The notes beneath the pieces are model-generated. The model did not search any database and was not told where the DNA came from. It saw only the letters and a list, made by a program, of their open reading frames with translations. Below are positions 35,958 to 44,865 of a stretch of 49,439 nucleotides of DNA, one piece after another. The first letter of the stretch is position 1; each line of letters begins with the position of its first letter. The position numbers and the translations under genes were made by a program. The DNA comes from Meiothermus sp. CFH 77666 (GTDB lineage Bacteria; Deinococcota; Deinococci; Deinococcales; Thermaceae), in contig NZ_JAGDFV010000026.1 in the NCBI RefSeq assembly GCF_017497985.1, forward strand, positions 1 through 49,439, read 5' to 3'.

Positions 35958-35963
35958 GAAAGC

Positions 35964-36251
35964 ATGTTCGGTCTGTTTCGCAAACCCGATGAACACATTC
36001 AGCGCGAGGGCGATACCGCTTTTCGGGTACGGGTGCGCACCGCTCGGAGTGGCGATATCGTAGAGTTACGGCTCACCAAGGGCAGCGAGATTTCCACCTC
36101 CGACGAGGGGGGGTACTACGTGCGTAAGATTATCGTCTCGCCGCAGCACCTCGATCGGGCCGTGCTGGAAATCTGGTTCGACAACGCCTATCGCCCCAAG
36201 CGCAAGGTTGTGGAGGGGGGCGAGCTGGTTCCTATCAAGGAGTGGACGTGA
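35964..36251 (+). CDS. Small conserved-looking protein of unknown function
   Basis: 95 aa, charged, no membrane segment. Contains AFRVRVRTARSGDIVELRLTK and GGYYVRKIIVSPQHLDRAVL, alternating residues that suggest a beta-rich fold. I do not recognise a family. It has its own leaderless promoter and a terminator after its stop. Confidence 0.65.
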   Translation: MFGLFRKPDEHIQREGDTAFRVRVRTARSGDIVELRLTKGSEISTSDEGGYYVRKIIVSPQHLDRAVLEIWFDNAYRPKRKVVEGGELVPIKEWT

Positions 36252-36256
36252 AAAAC

Positions 36257-36277
36257 CCCCTACCGGACAGGTAGGGG
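36257..36277. terminator. Bidirectional terminator between 35964 and 36295 genes
   Basis: CCCCTACC (36257-36264) / GGTAGGGG (36270-36277), 5-nt loop. On the minus strand it is followed by GGTTTTT-type T-run, so it mainly serves the NYN gene. Confidence 0.7.
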
Positions 36278-36294
36278 TTAGCGTTCGTGCCGTT

Positions 36295-36867
36295 TTACTG
36301 TAACTCGTCCTCGAGGTTATCCATCAGTCGGCGGGCGGCGCTGGTCTGCTCCTCGCCGCCAAAGCTCTCCTCGCTGACGGCAGGATAGGCGCGCCGTCCA
36401 CCGCCGGTGCGCTCGAGCTGGGCCTGCAACTCGCGCAAGTCCAGATAGCGGTCGCTCTGGTTGCGCAGCTCGAGGTCGGTGAGTTCGGGCACCCCCAGCA
36501 GGTGAATCTCCTTGCCCTGGGCCCGGAGGGCCGAGAGGGTATGGGCTAAGTCGCCCGAGCCGCTCGCCACCACTGCCCGCTCCCAGCGGGGCGCGGTAAT
36601 CAGCAAATCGGTGGCGATCATGGCCTCGAAGCGGGGGTCGCCGTGGGCTTCCCGGCTGCGCACGGTGTAGCCCATGAACACCAGCGCGTCGAGGAATTTC
36701 TGCTGGCGCTCGTCGTTGCTGTCGGTGACGGGGGCGTAATAGAAGGCGTTGTACAGATCCTCGGGCTTGGAGAAAACCCCAATCGCCTTCCGGTGGTCAA
36801 TGTTCCACCCCAAACGCTTGGCCGCATCGTACATGTAGGAGCCGTCAATAAACAAAGCCGTCTTCAT
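36295..36867 (-). CDS. NYN-domain protein (LabA/DUF88-like, PIN-fold nuclease)
   Basis: 190 aa. The acidic PIN-like site is visible: Asp8 (TALFIDGSYMY), Asp87 (MIATDLLI), Asp106 (ASGSGDLAHTL), plus Asn/Asp in VTDSNDE. NYN proteins are RNA nucleases or nuclease-like regulators. The C-terminal 40 residues are low-complexity and charged. Confidence 0.85.
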   Translation of the reverse strand: MKTALFIDGSYMYDAAKRLGWNIDHRKAIGVFSKPEDLYNAFYYAPVTDSNDERQQKFLDALVFMGYTVRSREAHGDPRFEAMIATDLLITAPRWERAVVASGSGDLAHTLSALRAQGKEIHLLGVPELTDLELRNQSDRYLDLRELQAQLERTGGGRRAYPAVSEESFGGEEQTSAARRLMDNLEDELQ

Positions 36868-36910
36868 TGTTTTTCTTTCTCGCTTCCTGTGTTGCGGCGG
36901 GGTTGTCCGC

Positions 36911-36937
36911 TACGCTAGATGTGTATGCTACATCTAG
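36911..36937 (+). promoter_or_regulatory. -10 TACGCT plus 8-bp palindrome over the start of the 36925 gene
   Basis: TACGCT (36911-36916) lies 8 nt before ATG 36925. CTAGATGT (36915-36922) and ACATCTAG (36930-36937), a perfect inverted repeat with 7-nt spacer, span the start codon. Good candidate for an autoregulatory operator or a translation-blocking hairpin. Confidence 0.45.
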
Positions 36938-37254
36938 ACGGCCCAATCTACTATCTCGGTGCGCTTGAGCAACCGCTCCTGCTTCAGACAGGGCCACCCC
37001 TAGCTCTGCTCTTTACATCATGCGACATGGCCCGCCAATTTCCAAGCGCTGTAACGGGTTTGGGCGACCTCGAGGTGCAGCAAATACAAGACTGGCGCGG
37101 AAAAGAAGAGTTCTTCAAAGCCCTCTTGCTGCAGGGCATCGAAGTGTATTTGCTCGACCCCAACCCCCGCCAACCTTTGCGTGCTGCACGGCATGCAGTA
37201 CGTGCGGCGTTGGTCTACGTGCAAAGCCACAAGACGCAAACCGCCTGTCTTTAA
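36925..37254 (+). CDS. Small hypothetical protein
   Basis: 109 aa from the ATG at 36925 (MLHLDGPIYYLGALEQPLLL); an ATG two codons earlier is possible. Segments LLFTSCDMARQFPSAV and FFKALLLQGIEVYLLDPNP suggest an alpha/beta fold. Family not recognised. It is divergent from the NYN gene with 51-57 nt between the starts. Confidence 0.55.
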   Translation: MLHLDGPIYYLGALEQPLLLQTGPPLALLFTSCDMARQFPSAVTGLGDLEVQQIQDWRGKEEFFKALLLQGIEVYLLDPNPRQPLRAARHAVRAALVYVQSHKTQTACL

Positions 37255-37518
37255 GTCAGCGGCCTGCGGCTCACTGGGGTCATGGTCTCGAGCAGGGAAG
37301 CCCTTCCACACATGCGTTATGCGAACTGGGTGCAAGGTTATGTATCAAACTTGACCCTGTTTTCCTTCGCCGAGGGATGAGGGTTAGCAGTAAACCTCGA
37401 GGGTTCAGCACCCGCCCTCCATTTCTTTATTTGAGCACAAAAAGGCCCCGGACTGAGGCATCGGTTACAAGCGGCCAGAGACTATAGACCATCGACCATA
37501 GGCAGTCTTTTACCCGCA

Positions 37519-38547
37519 CTAAACTTCCAAAACCACCTTGCCAAACACCCGGCGCTCTTCCAGCAGCCGGTGTCCCTCGGCGGCTTGCGCGAGGGGCAGA
37601 GTGGCCCCCACGATGGGCTTGAGCCGGCCCTCGGCCACCCAGCGGAGAATGGGGAAGAGGCGGCTCTTGGAGCCCATGGTGGAGCCAAAAATGGAAAGCT
37701 GCCGGTAAAAGACGTGAGAGAGGGGGGTTGTGGCTTCGTACCCCGAGGAGGCCCCCACCAGGCAGATGCGCCCACCCCAGGCCGTGGCCTTGATTACCCC
37801 CTCCCAGTACTGGGCGCCGGTGTGGTCCACCACCGCATCGGCGCCCTTGCCGCCGGTAAGCCTGCGAACCTCCTTGAACCAGTCCGGGTGGGCGTAGCTG
37901 ACCGTTTCGTCCGAACCCAGCGCCCTGGCCTGGGCCAGCTTCTCCTCGCTGCTGGCGGTGGCAATGACCCGTGCCCCATACAGCTTGGCAATCTGAATGG
38001 CGGCCACCGAAACCCCCGAACCGGCGGCCATCACCAGCACGTCCTCGCCCGGTCTGACCTGGAGCTTGTCCACCACCATCTGCCAGGCGGTCAGGAAGGT
38101 AAGGGGCACCGAGGCGGCCTCGGCCCAGCTCAGGTTGGCCGGTTTGGGCAGGACGTTGGCTGCCGGTACCGCAATGAGCTCTGCGTACCCACCCCAGCGA
38201 TGTTCGCCCAGGATCTGGTACTGCGGGCAGAGGTTATCCTGCCCGCTCAGGCACCGCTCGCAGCGGCCACAGGAGACCCCAGGGTTCAGCACCACGGCAT
38301 CCCCCGGCACGAGGCCCTCCACACCCGCGCCCACCGTTTCCACCACCCCGGCTACATCGGAGCCCAGGATGTGCGGCAGCGGCAGTTTGGGGCTGGCTAC
38401 CCCCTTGCGAACCCAGATATCCAGGTGGTTCAGGGCCACCGCCTTCACGGCCACCCGAACCTGCCCGGCTTCTACCGCCGGGGCCGCTATCTCGGCGTAG
38501 CGCAAAACCTCCGGGCCGCCCCTGGACTCCATCCAGACCGCTCGCAT
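37519..38547 (-). CDS. Zinc-type alcohol dehydrogenase / quinone oxidoreductase (MDR)
   Basis: 342 aa. GroES-like N-terminal domain with structural zinc lobe Cys93, Cys96, Cys99, Cys107 (SCGRCERCLSGQDNLCP). At the catalytic-zinc position the first ligand Cys is replaced (NHLDIW), as in quinone-reductase-like members. Rossmann region VLVMAAGSGVSVAAIQIAKL. Reduces or oxidises carbonyls with NAD(P)H; substrate unknown. Confidence 0.87.
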   Translation of the reverse strand: MRAVWMESRGGPEVLRYAEIAAPAVEAGQVRVAVKAVALNHLDIWVRKGVASPKLPLPHILGSDVAGVVETVGAGVEGLVPGDAVVLNPGVSCGRCERCLSGQDNLCPQYQILGEHRWGGYAELIAVPAANVLPKPANLSWAEAASVPLTFLTAWQMVVDKLQVRPGEDVLVMAAGSGVSVAAIQIAKLYGARVIATASSEEKLAQARALGSDETVSYAHPDWFKEVRRLTGGKGADAVVDHTGAQYWEGVIKATAWGGRICLVGASSGYEATTPLSHVFYRQLSIFGSTMGSKSRLFPILRWVAEGRLKPIVGATLPLAQAAEGHRLLEERRVFGKVVLEV

Positions 38548-38704
38548 AGAGGCGATTGTGCCACTTCACGTAAGGGGTCGTCAAACGGGCATGGGGAAAT
38601 GCCGAAAGCCTGAAGCTGAAGGCCAGAGGCTCAATGGGCGTAAGGCTCCGGACGGGTTTACGACCTGATACCGGGGATGGTTGGTGCAAAAGCCAAGATA
38701 ACGG

Positions 38705-39457
38705 TTACGATGCCACCACCCGCGTCCCTGCCGTGCCTTCCAGCACTGCCTGCAAGATGCCCTGGGTTCCCCTGGCAATGCTGGCCCAGGGAGCGCCTTT
38801 GCTAATGGCATTCAGGGCAGCCTCGACCTTGGGAATCATGCCCCCGGAAATGGTGCCGTCCTGGATCAAGCCCCGCACCTGGGCCTGGCTGAGCTGGGCC
38901 AAGCGGCTGCTGGGGTCTTTAGGGTCGCGCAGAACCCCCACCACATCGGTCAGGAAGACTGCCGGAAGGTGCAGGGCTCCGGCGATGGCCCCGGCGGCGG
39001 TGTCGGCGTTGATGTTGAGGGGGCCTTGCGGATCGAGACCGATGGGGGCTACCAGGGGGGTCAGGCCCGCCTGGAGCAGGCTTTCCAGAACCGGGGTGTT
39101 GACCTTGCTGACCTCACCGACCCGGCCCAGTACGGGATCCCGTAAGCGGGCCTCGAGCAGCCCGGCATCGCGCCCCGTCAGGGCCACGCTGGGCCGCCCT
39201 CGGCGTGAAAGGCCCTCGGCGAGTTGTTTGCCCAGGGTGGTGAGCACCATCTCCACCACCTCCATCTGCTCGGGGGGGGTGATTCGCAACCCCTGGTAAA
39301 AGTGGGTCTCGAAGCCCATCCGGTTGAGCCACTCGCCAATGCGGGGGCCGCCCCCATGCACCAGCACAAGGGGGCCGGGGTAGGCGCTTACTTCGTCCAG
39401 CAACTCGCCCGCTTCCTTCAGGCTACCTCCAATTTTTACGAGCAAAGCCTGTTCCAT
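38705..39457 (-). CDS. argB: Acetylglutamate kinase
   Basis: 250 aa from the ATG at 39457 (MEQALLVKIGGSLK). Amino-acid kinase family: Lys8 in VKIGGS, VHGGGPRIGEWL, ITPPEQMEVVEMVL, NINADTAAGAIAGAL, SGGMIPKVEAAL. Second step of arginine synthesis: phosphorylates N-acetylglutamate. The paralogue LysZ of Thermus lysine synthesis has a different N-terminal pattern (VHGGSAETN), so ArgB is preferred. No other arg genes nearby. Confidence 0.85.
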   Translation of the reverse strand: MEQALLVKIGGSLKEAGELLDEVSAYPGPLVLVHGGGPRIGEWLNRMGFETHFYQGLRITPPEQMEVVEMVLTTLGKQLAEGLSRRGRPSVALTGRDAGLLEARLRDPVLGRVGEVSKVNTPVLESLLQAGLTPLVAPIGLDPQGPLNINADTAAGAIAGALHLPAVFLTDVVGVLRDPKDPSSRLAQLSQAQVRGLIQDGTISGGMIPKVEAALNAISKGAPWASIARGTQGILQAVLEGTAGTRVVAS

Positions 39458-39464
39458 GCCGATA

Positions 39465-39470
39465 ATCATA
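39465..39470 (-). promoter_or_regulatory. -10 element TATGAT of argB
   Basis: Ends 7 nt before the argB ATG on the minus strand. No Shine-Dalgarno sequence. Confidence 0.4.
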
Positions 39471-39483
39471 CCCAGCGCACAGC

Positions 39484-39512
39484 TTGACACGCCTAAAAGC
39501 GGGTGTTACCCT
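39484..39512 (+). promoter_or_regulatory. Promoter of tRNA-Val
   Basis: TTGACA (39484-39489), 17-nt spacer, TACCCT (39507-39512), 31 nt before the mature 5' end. Divergent from the argB promoter. Confidence 0.6.
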
Positions 39513-39543
39513 TTTGAGTGCGCTTGCGCGAGCAAGCCAGCAC

Positions 39544-39618
39544 GGGCGATTAGCTCAGCGGGAGAGCACACGCTTCACACGCGTGGGGTCGTAGGTTCAA
39601 ATCCTACATCGCCCACCA
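39544..39618 (+). tRNA. tRNA-Val (CAC)
   Basis: 75 nt with encoded CCA. Acceptor GGGCGAT/ATCGCCC, D-arm TAGCTCAGCGGGAGAGC, anticodon stem CACGC/GCGTG around TTCACAC, T-arm GTAGG TTCAAAT CCTAC. Confidence 0.97.
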
Positions 39619-39657
39619 AGAGGGCAGCCGAGGCCACAAAGGTCTCGGTTGTTGCCT

Positions 39658-40278
39658 TTAGCCCCCCAGCGCCTTCCTGAGCTCCTCCACCACCACCCGC
39701 AAATCTCGCACCTCTGCTTCCAGGGCTTCCAGCCGGCTTTCCAGCTCACTTTTTTCCTCTATCCGGACGACGGGGGCCGGGGTTCCGGCCAGGAGGTGGG
39801 CATAGCGTACCTCCCGCTCGCCGGGCTGGCGCTCCAGTTGCGTGACCAGCGGATTTGGGGTCAGTTGCATGAGGGTTTGCACCACCGCCTCGGCTTCCTG
39901 GAGCGAGGCAAACTTGTGGTTCATGCTTTCGGCCCGGGCCCGTATTTCACCCAGGGTTTGCGGGCCGCGCAGCATCAGAACGGCCATCACGATGGTAGCG
40001 GGCGCCTCGAGCTTGTACTCTCGATCCAGAAACTGCCGGTATTTGGGCGCACGGGCGCCATGCTCGCGGAACATGCCACACAGCCGCTTGCGCTGCAAAG
40101 AGTCCAGGGCATCGCGCACCTCGGCTTCGCTCAGGTGGGTAACCGGGTTGCGGTTGTTTTTCTGGTTGGCCCCCAGCCGAATAGCGTTCTCGGTCATGGG
40201 GTAGTAGTCGGGGGTGGCGTACTGTTTCTCGATCAGGGTGCCCAGAACCCGCACTTCAGTCTCGTTGAGCAAGTTCAC
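39658..40278 (-). CDS. YceH/DUF480 family protein
   Basis: 206 aa. Typical family start LNETEVRVLGTLIEKQYATP, DYYPMTENAIRLGANQKNN, then winged-helix-like segments and a C-terminal coiled coil. Function unknown in most bacteria. Leaderless GTG start: TACAAT (40285-40290) ends 6 nt before it. Confidence 0.88.
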   Translation of the reverse strand: MNLLNETEVRVLGTLIEKQYATPDYYPMTENAIRLGANQKNNRNPVTHLSEAEVRDALDSLQRKRLCGMFREHGARAPKYRQFLDREYKLEAPATIVMAVLMLRGPQTLGEIRARAESMNHKFASLQEAEAVVQTLMQLTPNPLVTQLERQPGEREVRYAHLLAGTPAPVVRIEEKSELESRLEALEAEVRDLRVVVEELRKALGG

Positions 40279-40284
40279 GGCGAA

Positions 40285-40290
40285 ATTGTA
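40285..40290 (-). promoter_or_regulatory. -10 element TACAAT of the YceH-like gene
   Basis: Minus strand, 6 nt before GTG 40278. Confidence 0.5.
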
Positions 40291-40358
40291 CGGTATGCGC
40301 GTGGCGGGGCTTCAAGTACCGACAGGTATTTCGGCAAAAACCCCGGCCAGATGAAGAT

Positions 40359-41786
40359 TCAGGCGTTCGCAAACCACCCAGCCAGCCTGGCATACAGTTG
40401 CCTGAACCGGGCGTAACCCTCCTCGTAGGAGGCGCGGGGCAAAGCGGCTGGTTCGGAGGGTTCCCGAGATACCGGCAGCTCGAGCCCCAGGGCCATGGCG
40501 CCCAGCAAGGCTGCACCTCGAGCCGACGCCAAGCGCACCGGGCTCACGGTCAGGGGTCGCTTCAGGATGTCGGCCAGGAGCTGCTGCCAGAAAGGGTGGG
40601 CGGTGCCCCCGCCCGCCAGCCGCAAGGGGCTACGGGGAGGGACGGCCTCTCCTAAAGCCTCCAGGCCCTCTCGCAGACTGAAGGCCACCCCCTCGAGGGC
40701 TGCCCGCATCAGATGACCGTGCCGGTGGTGCCGGCCCAGCCCGGCCCAGACCCCTCGAGCCAGGGGGTCGAGGTGGGGGGTGCGTTCCCCGGTCAGGTAG
40801 GGCAGAAAAACCAGCCCCTCGCACCCAGGGGGCGCTTCCGCGGCTTCGGCATAGGCCTGTTCCCAGCTCAGGCCCAGCATGGCCCGCACCCACTCGAGCG
40901 CCAGGCCCGCGTTTTGCATGGCGGCCATGGCGTACCACTGCCCCGGAAGAGCCGCCCGGTACAGGTGGGTGCGGAGGGAGGGGTCTATCTTTGGCTCGGC
41001 TAGCAGCACGGTAATTTGGGCCCCGGTGCCCACCGTGAGCTGGGCTTCGCCTACCCGCAAACCGGAGCCCAGGAGGGCGGCGGCGGTATCGGCGGCCCCG
41101 GCGGCTACCGGAACGCCTGGGGGCAGGCCCAGGTGCAGGGCGGCCTCCGGGCGCAGGTATCCGGCGGTCTGGCTCGAGGGCGCCAGGGGCGGAAATAGGC
41201 CAGGGTGCAGTTCCAGGGCTTCCACTACATCCCAGGCCCAGGCATCGGCCAGAAGGTCGTAGAGGAGCGTGCCGGAGGCATCGGAGGGCTCGCTCCCGAT
41301 CTCTCCCGTAAGCCATAGCCGTAACCAGTCCTTGGGCTGCAATGCCCAGCGGGCTGCTTTGTATAGCTCCGGTCGGTGTTGCTTGAGCCAGAGCAGGCTT
41401 GGAGCGGCCATGCCCACGACCAGCGGATTGGCCAGCCGTCGGCGCTGGGTTTCAGGAAGTCGGCGAAGCGCTTCAAGTTCGGCGCTCGAGCGACCATCAG
41501 CCCAGAGCATCGCGGGGTACAGGGGGGTTCCGCTTGCGTCTGTCAGCACCACGCCGTGCATCTGGCCCGAGAGGCCCACGGCCCGAACTTCTGCGGCATG
41601 CCCATCTACTACAGCCCGGACGGCTCTGCCCACCGCCTGCCACCAGTCCAGCGGGTCGGACTCGGCCCAGCCGGGCCTGGGGGCGTGGACGGGATAGGCC
41701 TCACTGGCCTCGGCAAGGACAGCTCCTTCGCTCGAGAGCAGCAAGGCCTTACAGGAGCCCGTACCCAGGTCTATGCCAAGGAACAT
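40359..41786 (-). CDS. xylB: Xylulokinase-like FGGY carbohydrate kinase
   Basis: 475 aa, two ribonuclease H-like domains. LGIDLGTGSCKALLL (phosphate loop), LSGQMHGVVL, MLWADGRS, and LTVGTGAQITVLL, FLPYLTGERTPHLDPLARG, LRLAGGGTAHPFWQQLLAD. XylB-like markers (SGQMHG, ERTPH) favour D-xylulose as substrate. It lies after the FrcA-like ATPase and probably acts on the sugar taken up. TAGCCT 6 nt before the ATG may give it an extra promoter. Confidence 0.87.
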   Translation of the reverse strand: MFLGIDLGTGSCKALLLSSEGAVLAEASEAYPVHAPRPGWAESDPLDWWQAVGRAVRAVVDGHAAEVRAVGLSGQMHGVVLTDASGTPLYPAMLWADGRSSAELEALRRLPETQRRRLANPLVVGMAAPSLLWLKQHRPELYKAARWALQPKDWLRLWLTGEIGSEPSDASGTLLYDLLADAWAWDVVEALELHPGLFPPLAPSSQTAGYLRPEAALHLGLPPGVPVAAGAADTAAALLGSGLRVGEAQLTVGTGAQITVLLAEPKIDPSLRTHLYRAALPGQWYAMAAMQNAGLALEWVRAMLGLSWEQAYAEAAEAPPGCEGLVFLPYLTGERTPHLDPLARGVWAGLGRHHRHGHLMRAALEGVAFSLREGLEALGEAVPPRSPLRLAGGGTAHPFWQQLLADILKRPLTVSPVRLASARGAALLGAMALGLELPVSREPSEPAALPRASYEEGYARFRQLYARLAGWFANA

Positions 41787-41841
41787 TACGCCAGGCTATC
41801 CCAGGGGTTGTGCCTCTGCCACCTGTTCGTGCCCCCGATGC

Positions 41842-42687
41842 TCAAGCCAGCACCTCGGGGCTCAGCTCCTCAGGGCTTTTGGCCCCGGTCATGACCGCCA
41901 CCGTGTCGGACATGCTGATTTTTTTAGGGTTGACCACGGCGGCCCGCTTGCCCAGGCGCTGGATGTGGATGCGGTCGGCAATTTCAAACACGTGGGGCAT
42001 GTTGTGGCTGATAATGATGACCGGTAGACCGCTGTCGCGCACCCGCCGGATCAGCTCGAGCACCATGTTGCCCTCCTTCACCCCCAGGGCCGCAGTGGGC
42101 TCGTCCATGATGACCACATGTCGGGCAAAGGCCGCGCTGCGGGCCACCGCCACCCCTTGCCGCTGGCCGCCCGAGAGGGTCTCGACGGCCTGGCTCATGG
42201 AGCGAATGCCGATTTTCAGGTCTTGCATATCGTTGATGGCTTCCTCGAGCATCTTTTTCTTGTCAATCCAGCGAATCAGTCGGGCGAACCAGCCTGGTCG
42301 CAGAATTTCCCGGCCCAGAAAGAGGTTCTCGGCAATGGTCATGGCCGGGGCCACCGCCAGATCCTGATAGACCGTCTCGATGCCATTTTTGCGGGCGTCA
42401 ATGGGGCTTCGGAAGTGTACCTGCTTGCCGTCCAGGTATATCTCGCCCGAGTCAGGAATGATGGCCCCCGAGAGGGCTTTGATCAGGGTAGACTTGCCCG
42501 CGCCGTTGTCGCCAATCACCGCCAGAATCTCCCCTTCGCGCAGCTCGAAGTCGGCGCCGTCCAGGGCGGTCACGTGCCCGTAGCGCTTGACCAGACCGCG
42601 GGCCTCGAGCACCACCTTGGGCTTGGGGGCGGGTGTGGGTTCGGGGATTGGGTTCGCCTGGGTATTTTGCACCGGATTCAGTTCCAT
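41842..42687 (-). CDS. Sugar ABC transporter ATP-binding protein (FrcA-like)
   Basis: 281 aa. A Pro-rich 24-residue extension precedes one ABC module: Walker A GDNGAGKST (59-67), signature ETLSGGQRQGVAVARSA, Walker B VVIMDEPTAALG, switch region ISHNMPHVFEIADRIHI. A single ATPase domain, unlike the two-domain RbsA/XylG, is the FrcA arrangement. Two nt after the permease gene. Confidence 0.88.
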   Translation of the reverse strand: MELNPVQNTQANPIPEPTPAPKPKVVLEARGLVKRYGHVTALDGADFELREGEILAVIGDNGAGKSTLIKALSGAIIPDSGEIYLDGKQVHFRSPIDARKNGIETVYQDLAVAPAMTIAENLFLGREILRPGWFARLIRWIDKKKMLEEAINDMQDLKIGIRSMSQAVETLSGGQRQGVAVARSAAFARHVVIMDEPTAALGVKEGNMVLELIRRVRDSGLPVIIISHNMPHVFEIADRIHIQRLGKRAAVVNPKKISMSDTVAVMTGAKSPEELSPEVLA

Positions 42688-42689
42688 AT

Positions 42690-43679
42690 TTAGCCCCTTC
42701 GTTTAGAGACTTGGTCAGCCACCACCGCCAGAATCACCAGGATGCCGGTAATCAAGACCTGATAGACCGAGGAGACCCCCATCAGGGTCAGACCGTTGCG
42801 AAAAACCCCCACGATAATGGCCCCCAGCAGAGTGCCCAGGATCATCCCCCGGCCCCCAAACAGGCTGGTACCCCCCAGCACCACGGCGGTGATGGTCTCG
42901 AGGTTTTCGGTCTGCCCGGCGTTGGGGTCGGCCACGCTGGTGCGTGAAATTAGAAGCCAGCCGGCAATCCCGTAAAAGAAGCCCGCTATGGTGTAGGTCA
43001 AAAGCAGCACCCGCTGGGTAGGAATCCCCATCAGGCGGGCGGCCTCGGGGTTGTTGCCCACCGCGTAAAGGTGACGGCCCGGCGCGGTCTCGCTCAGGAA
43101 GAACCAGACCAGCAGATACAGCACAATCACCAGCACCACCCCATAGGTAAAAACCGTCTCGCCCAGCCTGAAGGTGTTGCCCCAGAACAGATGGGCGTCC
43201 GGTAAGTTGCTCACGGTCTGGGCCCTCGAGTAAATCTGGGTGAGCGCAAAAGCGATATTCATGGTGCCCAGTGTGACGATGAAAGGGGGCAGTCTGAAGC
43301 GGGTAATCAGAAAGCCGTTCAGAAAGCCAAAAGCGGTGGTGACGGCCATCCCGCACAGTATGGCCAGGAGCGGGGGCATGCCCAACTCCACCGCAAACTT
43401 GGCCATCACCATGGTGCCCAACGCCATCACAAAGCCCACCGAGAGGTCAATACCGGCGGTCAGGATAATTAGGGTCTGCCCAATTGCCAGCACCGCGACT
43501 ATCGAGACCTGCTGCAATATCAGGGAAAAGTTCTGCCCGGTCAGAAAGCGTTCCGATTGCAGGCTAAAAAAAATGACGGCCAGTAAAAGCGCTACCAGGG
43601 GGCCCAGGATGGTGAGGCTCGGTAGTCTCTCGAGCAGGCTCCTGGGGGATTGGGTGGTGCCGGATGGTTGCTCTGCCAT
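42690..43679 (-). CDS. Sugar ABC transporter permease (FrcC/RbsC-like)
   Basis: 329 aa, about 9-10 membrane helices. LILQQVSIVAVLAIGQTLIIL, ILTAGIDLSVGFVMALG and the GTLLGAIIVGVFRNGLTLMG tail are typical of RbsC/FrcC permeases. SD GAGGAA. A CGCTATAGCG palindrome lies just upstream (43688-43697). Confidence 0.9.
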   Translation of the reverse strand: MAEQPSGTTQSPRSLLERLPSLTILGPLVALLLAVIFFSLQSERFLTGQNFSLILQQVSIVAVLAIGQTLIILTAGIDLSVGFVMALGTMVMAKFAVELGMPPLLAILCGMAVTTAFGFLNGFLITRFRLPPFIVTLGTMNIAFALTQIYSRAQTVSNLPDAHLFWGNTFRLGETVFTYGVVLVIVLYLLVWFFLSETAPGRHLYAVGNNPEAARLMGIPTQRVLLLTYTIAGFFYGIAGWLLISRTSVADPNAGQTENLETITAVVLGGTSLFGGRGMILGTLLGAIIVGVFRNGLTLMGVSSVYQVLITGILVILAVVADQVSKRRG

Positions 43680-43754
43680 ACGTTCCTCGCTATAGCGGCT
43701 TCTCTTGTTTTTGCGTTCTATATTACACGTTTTGAGTTCACGTTCTGATTTTTA

Positions 43755-43786
43755 GGGGGTGGTGGACGCTCAGTCTCACCACCCCC
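43755..43786 (-). promoter_or_regulatory. Stem-loop between binding-protein and permease genes
   Basis: GGGGGTGGTG (43755-43764) / CACCACCCCC (43777-43786), perfect 10-bp stem, 12-nt loop, 13 nt after the FrcB-like stop. Without a T-run on the minus strand it is more likely an mRNA-stabilising or partial-attenuation hairpin that keeps binding protein in excess. Confidence 0.55.
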
Positions 43787-43798
43787 GGAAGCAGCAGA

Positions 43799-44803
43799 CT
43801 ACTGACCCCAGCAGTTGGCCAGACCGTACTTGACGTCTTTGCTAGCCACGCCAGGAACGGCGTTCTTGGCAATCAGCTCCACGCCGGTATCCACATAGCC
43901 CGAGGCTTTCTTGCCGGTCTTGGCATACTCAACGGCGGCTTGAACGCCCATGGCTGCCATGCGCAAGGGGTATTGCTGCGAGGTGGCGGCAATGATGCCC
44001 TGATCCACGTTGCGTACCCCCTCACACCCACCGTCCACTGAAACGATGATGACGTCCTTCTCCTTGCCGGCGGCCTTCAAAGCCTGATAGGCGCCGGCAG
44101 CAGCGGGTTCGTTGATGGTATAGACCAGGTTGATGTTGGGGTTCTTCTGCAGGCAGTTTTCCATAGCGGTCTGGCCCTTGGCCCGGTCGCCATAGGTGTC
44201 GGCCATGCAGACCACTTCGGCGGGCTTGGCCAGCTCGTTGCTTTCAGGGCCCAGGCTCTTCAGCCCAAACCCGGCCAGGAAGCCGTTGTGGCGCTGGGCC
44301 CCCACGGGGTGGCCGGGGAACAGATCCAGGGTAGCAATCACCGGCTTCTTGCCCTTCATGGCGGCGGCCGCATACTTACCAATCAGCACCCCGGCCTGGT
44401 AGTTGTTGGTGGCAAACAGGGCATCTACCGCGCTCGCGGGGTCGGTGGGGCTGTCGAGAGCAATTACCTGCACCCCTGCAGCCTGAGCCTTCTTGATGGC
44501 GGGGATGATAGCCTTGGCGTCGCTGGGGGTGATCAGGATGGTATTTACACCGGCGGCTACCATATTCTCGATAGCTGCAACCTGTCCGGCGTTGTCCCCA
44601 TCGGTTTTACCGGCAGCGCTGATGAACTTCGCGCCCAGCTTTTGCGCTTCCTTTTGCGCGCCTTCCTTCATCTTGACGAAGAACGGGTTCGACTCGGTTT
44701 TGGTAATCAGCCCTACATAGGGGGTCTTGTTCTGGGCCGTGACCAGCCCCAGCATGGCAACGCCCAACACCAACAGACTTGCGATACCTACAGTTTTGCG
44801 CAT
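43799..44803 (-). CDS. Sugar ABC transporter substrate-binding protein (FrcB-like)
   Basis: 334 aa from the ATG at 44803 with GGAGGAG seven nt upstream; the open frame starts 8 codons earlier. Signal peptide about 23 residues ending LGLVTAQ. Type I periplasmic fold: LITKTESNPFFVKMKEGA, ENMVAAGVNTILITPSDA, ALDSPTDP, LVYTINEPAAAGAYQAL, VSVDGGCEGVRNV. The NEPAAAGAY and ESNPFFVKMKEGA words are close to FrcB of rhizobia, so fructose or a related sugar is likely. Confidence 0.88.
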   Translation of the reverse strand: MRKTVGIASLLVLGVAMLGLVTAQNKTPYVGLITKTESNPFFVKMKEGAQKEAQKLGAKFISAAGKTDGDNAGQVAAIENMVAAGVNTILITPSDAKAIIPAIKKAQAAGVQVIALDSPTDPASAVDALFATNNYQAGVLIGKYAAAAMKGKKPVIATLDLFPGHPVGAQRHNGFLAGFGLKSLGPESNELAKPAEVVCMADTYGDRAKGQTAMENCLQKNPNINLVYTINEPAAAGAYQALKAAGKEKDVIIVSVDGGCEGVRNVDQGIIAATSQQYPLRMAAMGVQAAVEYAKTGKKASGYVDTGVELIAKNAVPGVASKDVKYGLANCWGQ

Positions 44804-44865
44804 AGTGACTCCTCCCAAACAACTCAAAAGAAAGAACCTGGTTTCCAGACGCCGACTTTGCTATT

